A stretch of 13,494 nucleotides of DNA from Chlorobiota bacterium (GTDB taxonomy: Bacteria; Bacteroidota; Ignavibacteria; Ignavibacteriales; Ignavibacteriaceae): contig RHKR01000043.1 of assembly GCA_008363265.1 (NCBI GenBank), forward strand, positions 1 to 13,494. Direction: 5' to 3'. The position numbers and the translations under genes were made by a program. The stretch's first letter is position 1. Each line of letters starts with the position of its first letter. Positions 7,626 to 13,494 of this stretch are shown here, one piece after another. Under the pieces are notes generated by a model that saw only the letters and a program-made list of their open reading frames with translations, was not told where the DNA came from and made no database searches.

Positions 7626-7645
7626 GAAGTAAAATATCTTACATT
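7617..7645 (+). promoter_or_regulatory. Candidate promoter of the CARF-like sigma-54 activator gene
   Basis: TTG (7617-7619) is followed after 20 bases by TACATT (7640-7645), which fits a TTG...TAnnTT layout and gives a start site near 7652. The ATG at 7667 has no Shine-Dalgarno but sits in an A/T-rich leader, common in Bacteroidota. The element overlaps the second TTGnGCAAA box. Confidence 0.3.
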
Positions 7646-7666
7646 AAAAATAAAAATATTTACTTT

Positions 7667-9139
7667 ATGCGAATCTTATTTACCTGGATAGGCCGGCAGG
7701 ATATAAACTCTGCCCTCAAGAATGAAGATGCTGCGATAGCCGTGGCAGTTAGAGAACTCAATCCTGAAAGGGTGGTTCTGCTTAATAATTTTGATGAGAA
7801 AGAGATCGAATCTGTATTGGATCACTTGGCAACGGTCTCAGAAGCCAAAACCGAAATTCATCAGGTAAATCTTTCTTCTCCCACCCGGCATGAAGAGATT
7901 TATCCGGCCGTTCTCAAGATCGTGAACGAAACTAAAGCCAAAGTTCCCGGTGCAGAGTGGTACTTTCATCTTAGTCCCGGTACGCCCGCGATGCACGCGG
8001 TTTGGCTATTGATTGCCAAAACCCGGATTAAAGCGGAACTCGTCGAGACCACCACTGAAAAGGGATTCAGGATCGTTCAGCTACCCTTCACACTTTCTCT
8101 GGATTTTTACAAACAGATCGATCCCACATTCGTTACCCATCGCCGTTTGTTGAGCGCAGAGGAGCTTAACCGTGATCCTGACCTGAGCAATATCATCTTC
8201 CGCTCCGATAAAATGACCGCACTGCTTAACGATGCGATCACTGTTGCCGCATATGATGTACCAGTACTGATCGAAGGGGAAACCGGAACAGGAAAAGAGG
8301 TTCTCGCCGGTCTGATCCACAGGAAAAGCGGAAGGGGGGACAAACCTTTCATCGCCATCAATTGTGGTGCCATACCGAAGGAGATAATTGAGTCGGAGCT
8401 TTTCGGTCACACCAAAGGGGCATTTACGGGCGCGGTCGCCGATAAAAAAGGATACTTCGAAGCGGCTGGGGATGGAACACTCTTTCTGGATGAGATCGGA
8501 GACCTGCCCCTTGAAGCACAGGTGAAGATATTAAGAATACTGAATGACGGCACATTTTCCAGGGTCGGGAGTACCACCCCGCTGAAAAGCAACGCCAGGA
8601 TCATTGCCGCCACACACAGGTCACTGTCTGTTTTAGTTACGGAACAAAGATTCAGGGAGGACCTTTTCTTCCGGCTGGCGGTTGTCAGGCTGTTCATTCC
8701 CCCGTTGCGGGAGCGCAGGGATGACCTTGTTCACCTGGCCCGGGCATTGTTCGCGAAGATGGCTGAATCGATGGGTCGCGGGGAACTCAATCTTTCTCCC
8801 GCCGCGGTTGAGGTGTTGCAGTTTCACGATTTCCCGGGGAACACAAGGGAACTGATCACCACACTTCAGAGAATGATAATCTTTTCAGGAAACGACGAAA
8901 TTGCAGCTGAGGATGCAGAAAAAGCCCTTCTGGAGCGCGCGTCAAGTGTCGACAGCCATGAACACCCAGTGGCGGACCTCAACATCAACAGCAATATTGA
9001 GGAGCTTTTCACCCGCCTGTACAACGAGGCACGCAAGAAAACGGGCAAGAAAAAAGAAATTGCAGCAATTCTTGGTTTCGACAACCATCAAACCCTCGAT
9101 AACTGGGTGAAAAAGTACTTCAAGCCGGAGAAGAATTGA
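7667..9139 (+). CDS. Sigma-54-dependent activator with N-terminal CARF-like sensor domain
   Basis: 490 aa. Residues 1-150 form an alpha/beta domain beginning with strand RILFTWIGRQD and containing HLSPGTPAMHAVWLL (101-115). A strand plus S/T-P/G-GT-x-M motif of this kind is the ligand-site signature of CARF/Rossmann-like sensors, as in RtcR and CRISPR CARF proteins. The sigma-54 AAA+ domain covers about 175-400: Walker A GETGTGKE (204-211), the sigma-54-contacting GAFTGA (251-256), Walker B TLFLDEIGDL (271-280), sensor I AATHR (314-318), the arginine-finger region FREDLFFRL (329-337) and sensor II GNTREL (391-396). A Fis-type HTH lies at about 461-485 (KKEIAAILGF...TLDNWVKKY). There is no receiver or GAF domain, so control is probably by a ligand binding the CARF-like domain. 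It is divergent from an operon with a sigma-54 promoter, its probable target. It is not RtcR itself, because no rtcA or rtcB is present. Confidence 0.92.
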   Translation: MRILFTWIGRQDINSALKNEDAAIAVAVRELNPERVVLLNNFDEKEIESVLDHLATVSEAKTEIHQVNLSSPTRHEEIYPAVLKIVNETKAKVPGAEWYFHLSPGTPAMHAVWLLIAKTRIKAELVETTTEKGFRIVQLPFTLSLDFYKQIDPTFVTHRRLLSAEELNRDPDLSNIIFRSDKMTALLNDAITVAAYDVPVLIEGETGTGKEVLAGLIHRKSGRGDKPFIAINCGAIPKEIIESELFGHTKGAFTGAVADKKGYFEAAGDGTLFLDEIGDLPLEAQVKILRILNDGTFSRVGSTTPLKSNARIIAATHRSLSVLVTEQRFREDLFFRLAVVRLFIPPLRERRDDLVHLARALFAKMAESMGRGELNLSPAAVEVLQFHDFPGNTRELITTLQRMIIFSGNDEIAAEDAEKALLERASSVDSHEHPVADLNINSNIEELFTRLYNEARKKTGKKKEIAAILGFDNHQTLDNWVKKYFKPEKN

Positions 9140-9167
9140 AAAATCTCCCGCGAATATCATATATTTC
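9136..9167 (+). promoter_or_regulatory. Candidate promoter of the SDR gene
   Basis: TTG (9136-9138) is followed after 21 bases by TATATTTC (9160-9167), one mismatch from TAnnTTTG. The spacing equals that of the promoter candidate at 11056. The predicted start site is near 9174, about 20 bases before the GTG. It overlaps the end of the activator gene. Confidence 0.35.
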
Positions 9168-9194
9168 TCACCCCAAATTTGAAAGGCTTGGCTT

Positions 9195-9839
9195 GTGAGA
9201 GCTGTGGTAACCGGCGCGACCGGATTGATCGGAAAAGAACTTGTGAAGCAATTGGCGCACAGCAGCGATTTTGAGCATGTCACCGTGATCGGCCGGAGAT
9301 ACCTTGATTATTCGCACCCGAAGGTTGGGCAGCACATCGCTGATCTTGGTAATCCGGCCGCCATCCGTCCGTACATGCGGGGGGATGTGATGTTCTGCGC
9401 GTTGGGCACAACGATAAAGAAAGCAGGCTCAAAAGAAAATTTCAGACTTGTGGATCACCATTACGTGGTAACTCCCGCAAAAGTGGCGTGTGAAGAGGGT
9501 GTAAAGCAGTTCTGCGTTGTGAGTTCGATCGGCGCGAAAGCCGGGAGCGGCAATTTCTACCTCCGGACAAAAGGGGAGATGGAAAGGGATGTGGCGGCAC
9601 TTCCTTTCGCATCGGTACACATTTTCAGACCTTCACTTCTTTTGGGATACCGGGATGAGATCCGCCCGGGAGAGATGATCGCGGAGACATTCTTCAAGGT
9701 GTTCGGATTCATTTTCAAGGGCAAACTGAAAAGATATGCCGCCGTTCATGCATCAACAGTCGCGAAAGCGATGATCAAAGCCGCGCTTGAAGGTAAACCT
9801 GGTGTGAACATCCACGAGTCGGAGATGATCAGTGGCTGA
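9195..9839 (+). CDS. NAD(P)-binding atypical SDR, TIP30/HTATIP2-like oxidoreductase
   Basis: 214 aa, usual length for the family. The N-terminal Rossmann motif TGATGLIG has the GxxGxxG glycines at 7, 10 and 13. CALGTTIKKAGSK (68-80), VVSSIGAKA (108-116) and the YxxxK pair Y122/K126 match HTATIP2/TIP30-like extended SDRs. FRPSLLLG (144-151) is also typical. It is a cytosolic oxidoreductase of unknown substrate. The start is GTG at 9195, with AAAGG about eight bases upstream. The stop overlaps the end of the convergent lhgO remnant by 11 bases. Confidence 0.88.
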   Translation: MRAVVTGATGLIGKELVKQLAHSSDFEHVTVIGRRYLDYSHPKVGQHIADLGNPAAIRPYMRGDVMFCALGTTIKKAGSKENFRLVDHHYVVTPAKVACEEGVKQFCVVSSIGAKAGSGNFYLRTKGEMERDVAALPFASVHIFRPSLLLGYRDEIRPGEMIAETFFKVFGFIFKGKLKRYAAVHASTVAKAMIKAALEGKPGVNIHESEMISG

Positions 9840-10978
9840 AAACCTCCGAGGCGATATACTCACCGATGCTCAGTGAAGCTGTTGCGGCCGGTGACGGAGC
9901 GTTAAGCACGTGGAGCATGTTGCGGGTGTGTTTGAGGTAAAAGTCATCAAGAAGTTTCCCACTCCGGTCGAGTGCCTGGGCTCTAACTCCTGCACCGCCT
10001 CTCACCAGATCGTTTTCCTGAATCTCCGGCAGTAACTTCTGCAGCGCCCGCGTGAATGCACCTTTGTTAAGTGAACGGTATATCTCTTTCAAACCCATCC
10101 CCGCGAACTTTGAACCCATCTTTATATACCCCGGGTATGTAAGAAACTCAACGGTGTCCTCGATGCTGAAGTCGCCCCAGCTGTAGCCCTCACGCTTGAA
10201 GGCAGGCACGGCGTTCGGACCGGCCTCAACTCCGCCCTTTGCCATGCGTGTGAAATGCACTCCAAGGAAAGGAAAAGCCGGATCTGGAACGGGATATATC
10301 AGGTTTTTAACGAGATACTCTTTTTCGGGAGCGAGTTTATAGTACTCCCCTCTGAAGGGGATTATTTTTATTTCAGGATCAACGCCGCATTTTTTGGCGA
10401 TCACATCAGAGTGGAGCCCCCCGCAGTTTACGAGGTATTTTGCCGTGATGTCGCCCTGCGTTGTGAGGGCGTGCAGCTCGTTGTCGCGTTCTTTAGGTGA
10501 TGAGTTCTCCCAGTTTTTCAACAACTTTTGTGAAATAAACTATGCCTGTCTGTGGAACGAACAGTCCCTCTATACCTGCGGCGTGGGGTTCATACTCGCG
10601 GAGTTCTTCAACAGTGAGGCGTTTGATGCCGGAGAGACCGTTCGCGCGTCCCCTCTCCTCGATATTGTTCAGGCGGGGGATCTCATCCTTCGATGTGGCG
10701 ACCACTATCTTGCCGCACTTCTCATGATAGATATCGTGCTCTTCGCAGAAACGGTACATCATCTCGCGGCCGGTGGTGCAGTTCTTCGCCTTAAGGGAGC
10801 CGGGTTTGTAGTACAGGCCCGAGTGTATAACACCGGAGTTGTTGCCCGTCTGGTGTTGGGAGAGGGCATTACCCTTCTCGATGAGGATAAGCTTGCTGCC
10901 GGGTTTTTTCTTTAGGATCGAGTAGGCCGTCGCGGCACCGGTAATTCCGCCACCGATTATCAAATAGTCGTAAGTCAC
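9829..10978 (-). pseudogene. lhgO: L-2-hydroxyglutarate dehydrogenase/oxidase, disrupted by a frame-shifting deletion
   Basis: The intact family (about 400 aa, FAD-dependent) oxidises L-2-hydroxyglutarate to 2-oxoglutarate. The 5' part (10978-10493, GTG start) encodes 161 aa, with FAD motif YLIIGGGITGAATA and the hallmark HQTGNNSGVIHSGLYYKPGSLKA region, then stops at TAA. The 3' part continues in another frame to 9829. It carries NCGGLHSD, IPFRGEYYKL, PDPAFPFLGVHFTRM, GPNAVPAFKREGY and the C-terminal NAPSPAATASLSIGEYI. Compared from memory with E. coli LhgO, about 16 residues that normally contain the GG-I-x4-V segment are missing at the junction (near 10495-10520), besides the frame change. 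The event is therefore a deletion of about 47-50 bases rather than a single-base error. Everything else is well conserved, so the lesion is recent or an assembly error. A TTG at 10524 could restart the 3' frame, but that product would lack the FAD-binding domain. Confidence 0.88.
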
Positions 10979-11009
10979 AATTTTACCGTAAAAATGGGAT
11001 TATCAAAAC

Positions 11010-11017
11010 CAAATTTA
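11010..11017 (-). promoter_or_regulatory. Candidate -10 element for the lhgO remnant
   Basis: The minus strand reads TAAATTTG, an exact TAnnTTTG match, about 32 bases before the GTG at 10978. No convincing TTG/TTTG lies at the expected upstream distance, so support is modest. Confidence 0.3.
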
Positions 11018-11055
11018 CCCAATTATGGTCGATTTTCCCCTGTTATCCGGAACTG

Positions 11056-11088
11056 TTTGTGCTCTCTTATGCCGGATCATTATATTTG
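11056..11088 (+). promoter_or_regulatory. Bacteroidota-type promoter of the CBM20-7TM-SpoIIE gene
   Basis: TTTG (11056-11059) and TATATTTG (11081-11088), an exact TAnnTTTG, are separated by 21 bases, the classical Bacteroidota arrangement. The implied start site is near 11095, 18 bases before ATG 11113. This also argues against the in-frame GTG at 11059, which would lie upstream of transcription. Confidence 0.5.
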
Positions 11089-11112
11089 CGGAAAGATTTA
11101 ATAAGAACCTCA

Positions 11113-13455
11113 ATGCGAATCATCATACCGGTAGTTCTGCTGCTTTTCTTCCTTTCAGGCTGTGGAGGTGGCGACACTTCGACAGTCACCTTCCGTGTCA
11201 CCGTGCCACCCGCGCTTACAGAAAATGGCGTTTTCATCACGGGCAATGACCCCGTGCTCGGTGATTGGGATCCCGGACGGATCAAACTGGAAAGGATCGA
11301 CGACACCACCTGGGCGCGATCTTTCTCACTCCCCAAGGGTAAGGAACTTGAGTTCAAGATCACAGGCGGCAACTGGTTGCGCGAAGCTGCCGACAGCGGA
11401 GGAAGGATCTCGGCAAATCTGAAGTATGAGGTTGCCGGCGATACCACTCTGAGTTTTTCTGTGCCCGCGTGGTTCAACAGCTACAGATCGGATACGTTGG
11501 TGATCACAGAAAAAAGGGTGGCTAAAGGCGCGCCTGAGCTCGATCTTTTTGGGGGATGGAGGTACGCTCCGGGAGATGACATCCGTTGGTCTGATCCGAA
11601 GACTGACGACAGCATGCTGAAAACGGTCAGTCCCCGGCTCCATTCCGACAGTTCAGCGACCCGAGAATGGCAGGGAACCGGCTGGTTCAGGATGCCGTTC
11701 ATTCTTGATTCCGCTTTGTGGGGCAAGGAGATCACGCTGATGGTTTGGGATCTTGGAGAGATCACGATCTGGTATAATGGTAAAAATATCTTTTCGGAGA
11801 CAGGGAGTGGAGACGAGCGAAAACCGTTTGTTTTCAATATGAGATTTGACACCGGAAGGGAGCACCTCCTAAGTGTCCGGTATGAAAACGGGGATATCCA
11901 CAAGTTTATCGACAGCCGGTTCAATACAGGTTTTGCGATCTCGATCATGAACACCGATTCGGCGTTCCTTGCGGTTGCCGAGAGCACCCGGTTCATGACC
12001 TTTAACAAGACACTCTTTTCAGTCGTGCCCGTCGTGCTGATAATGCTCCACATGTTCCTTTTCATATTCTACCCTGAGCAGAAGCACAATCTTTACTACG
12101 CGCTCTGTCTTACAGGATTCGCGGGGGTGGTCTGGTTCAATTACGGGCGCGCGACGGCCACCGGTACCGGGGATCTGCTCTTGGCTCATATTCTTGGCAA
12201 CATCGCGGTGCCTTTCGCCACAATGTTCGGCCAGCTGACAGCGTGGAGTCTGGTCAAGAGAACGATCCCAAAACGGTTGTGGTTCTACGTTGCCGGATTC
12301 GTGCTGATGATCATTCTGAATATTCTCACGACCTCGTGGTGGCTGGCGAGCCTGAACTACGTCTACTTCATTACAGCCATGAGTGATCTGGTGATATCGG
12401 TGTTAAGAACAGACAAAAAGGAGGCGCGGCACGGCGGCTGGCTTGCTCTCGCCGGGTTTGGACTTCTGATCTTCTTCGTGGTTTATCAGATTCTCCTCGA
12501 TTATGCCGTGATAGTCACTCCCTTTTTCGGTACCACTCAGGTTTACGTCTACGGACTGTTGGGTTTGGTGATATCCATGTCGCTTTACCTTTCCTATAAT
12601 TTTGCCTTTCTGAACAAAGACCTGAAGAAGCAGTTGCAAACCGTGAAGGAGCTTTCCGACAAGACACTCGAGCAGGAAAGAATTGCCGCCTCTCTTGAAA
12701 TGGAGAGAAGATTGGTGGAAGCGGAGAATGAGCGCCGGAAAGCCGAGCTTGAGGCAGCCCGCGATCTGCAACTTTCGCTTTTGCCAGCGAAACTTCCCGA
12801 TATACCTGGACTAGGACTGGCCTCACACATCGAGACAGCGACTGAAGTGGGTGGAGACTATTACGATTTCTTCAGGGGGGAAGATGGTTCACTCATGATC
12901 GCCGTGGGTGATGCCACTGGTCACGGTCTGAAGGCCGGAAACATGGTGATAGCCACAAAAGCACTGTTAAATTCGCTTTCGGGCAGTACCGTTCTGCCGG
13001 AGATACTGATGAGCGCAAACGGGTCGATCAAAAAAATGAACCTCAAGATGCTCACCATGTGTCTCGCGCTTGTTCGAATCAGAGGCGACGTCCTTGAATA
13101 TGCGTCGGCGGGGATGCCGCATCTGCTTATCCGCAGAGGTGATACGGGGATTGTTGAGCAACACCTCCTGAAGGCGATGCCTCTCGGTGCCTTCACCGGA
13201 TTCCCCTACGCAGGGTCTGAAATACCATTCCGGAAGGGTGACACTCTCGTTGTGATGAGCGACGGATTGACGGAGCTGTTCAATTCAAATGGAGAGACCG
13301 CCGGAATAGACCGTGTGGCGGAATGGCTGGCATCAGCGCCCGCGTCATCAGCCGGTGACGTACTGGCTTCAATCCGTTCGAATGCCGGAACATGGCGGGG
13401 CGATGAACCCCTCCGGGATGATCTTACGATCCTGGTCGTTCAAAAGAAAGATTGA
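11113..13455 (+). CDS. Membrane lipoprotein: CBM20-like domain, jelly roll, 7TM region, SpoIIE/PP2C phosphatase
   Basis: 780 aa from ATG 11113. This start is preferred because a lipoprotein signal (MRIIIPVVLLLFFLSGC, lipobox LSGC, C17) follows at once. Residues about 24-118 resemble a CBM20 starch-binding domain (FRVTVPPALTENGVFITGNDPVLGDWD..., then a W-containing strand and KELEFKITGGNW). Residues about 150-290 look like a galactose-binding jelly roll (GTGWFRMPF, ITIWYNGKNIF). Several hydrophobic helices cover about 301-500, like the 7TMR-DISM group. A coiled coil follows (about 500-560), then a SpoIIE/RsbU-type PP2C phosphatase with GGDYYDFF (580-587), VGDATGHGLKAG (598-609), MSDGLTEL (715-722) and DDLTILVV (769-776); the metal-binding aspartates are present. 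The likely role is to relay an extracytoplasmic, perhaps carbohydrate, signal to a cytosolic phosphoprotein such as an anti-sigma-factor antagonist. No anti-sigma partner lies in this window. Confidence 0.9.
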   Translation: MRIIIPVVLLLFFLSGCGGGDTSTVTFRVTVPPALTENGVFITGNDPVLGDWDPGRIKLERIDDTTWARSFSLPKGKELEFKITGGNWLREAADSGGRISANLKYEVAGDTTLSFSVPAWFNSYRSDTLVITEKRVAKGAPELDLFGGWRYAPGDDIRWSDPKTDDSMLKTVSPRLHSDSSATREWQGTGWFRMPFILDSALWGKEITLMVWDLGEITIWYNGKNIFSETGSGDERKPFVFNMRFDTGREHLLSVRYENGDIHKFIDSRFNTGFAISIMNTDSAFLAVAESTRFMTFNKTLFSVVPVVLIMLHMFLFIFYPEQKHNLYYALCLTGFAGVVWFNYGRATATGTGDLLLAHILGNIAVPFATMFGQLTAWSLVKRTIPKRLWFYVAGFVLMIILNILTTSWWLASLNYVYFITAMSDLVISVLRTDKKEARHGGWLALAGFGLLIFFVVYQILLDYAVIVTPFFGTTQVYVYGLLGLVISMSLYLSYNFAFLNKDLKKQLQTVKELSDKTLEQERIAASLEMERRLVEAENERRKAELEAARDLQLSLLPAKLPDIPGLGLASHIETATEVGGDYYDFFRGEDGSLMIAVGDATGHGLKAGNMVIATKALLNSLSGSTVLPEILMSANGSIKKMNLKMLTMCLALVRIRGDVLEYASAGMPHLLIRRGDTGIVEQHLLKAMPLGAFTGFPYAGSEIPFRKGDTLVVMSDGLTELFNSNGETAGIDRVAEWLASAPASSAGDVLASIRSNAGTWRGDEPLRDDLTILVVQKKD

Positions 13456-13494
13456 TCCCGGGCTATTCCTCCGGCTGAACATAATCAGGGTCCA

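Noticed and set aside
9829..10978. Two separate genes, or a single-base sequencing frameshift, in lhgO
   Set aside because: The two parts are consecutive pieces of one family, and about 16 residues are missing besides the frame change, so a deletion fits better.
11059..11112. GTG start 18 codons upstream for the SpoIIE gene
   Set aside because: It would precede the likely promoter -10 and spoil the N-terminal lipoprotein signal; ATG 11113 fits better.
13463..13494. Possible 3' tail of a minus-strand gene (DPDYVQPEE then stop)
   Set aside because: Only ten codons lie in the window, another frame is also open, and there is not enough sequence to support a gene.
1..13494. CRISPR array accompanying the CARF/HEPN-like genes
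   Set aside because: No regularly spaced direct repeats and no cas genes were seen on either strand.

Overview
The window looks like a chromosomal segment of an FCB-group bacterium, most likely Bacteroidota, Ignavibacteriota or a relative. This is an inference. It rests on several candidate promoters of the TTG...TAnnTTT type, A-rich leaders, Sec-secreted YD-repeat proteins, a 7TM-SpoIIE protein and sigma-54 control. I saw no rRNA, tRNA, CRISPR array, transposase or phage gene, and no gene-free stretch longer than 300 bases.

Left part (1-4162): a complete comM/yifB-type AAA+ gene on the + strand converges on three tightly packed minus-strand genes. These three encode small secreted paralogous YD-repeat proteins and appear to form one operon.

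Central part (4285-9139), the most interesting region: a + strand sigma-54 activator (490 aa) has an N-terminal CARF-like sensor instead of a receiver domain. It is divergent from a three-gene minus-strand operon. That operon encodes an unrecognised 405-aa protein, a soluble histidine-kinase-like protein, and a receiver-domain protein whose C-terminal helical region carries an RNxxxH motif typical of HEPN ribonucleases. A near-consensus sigma-54 promoter (TTGGCACG-N4-TTGGA) lies upstream of the operon and points into it. Two TTG[A/C]GCAAA boxes 21 bp apart lie between this promoter and the activator gene, and an inverted-repeat terminator closes the operon. The simplest model is a self-contained inducible module: the CARF-like domain senses a small (perhaps nucleotide) ligand, RNA polymerase-sigma54 opens the operon promoter, and a kinase to receiver-HEPN relay produces the output, possibly RNA cleavage. 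This resembles the logic of RtcR/rtcBA and of type III CRISPR CARF-HEPN effectors, but with sensor and putative nuclease split between two proteins and a two-component relay in between. The operon is visibly more AT-rich than its flanks, which hints at horizontal acquisition.

Right part (9195-13494): a small TIP30/HTATIP2-like SDR gene overlaps, tail to tail, an lhgO (L-2-hydroxyglutarate dehydrogenase/oxidase) gene broken by a frame-shifting internal deletion. Divergent from it is a long gene for a lipoprotein with a CBM20-like domain, a jelly-roll domain, a multi-pass membrane region, a coiled coil and a SpoIIE/PP2C phosphatase domain.
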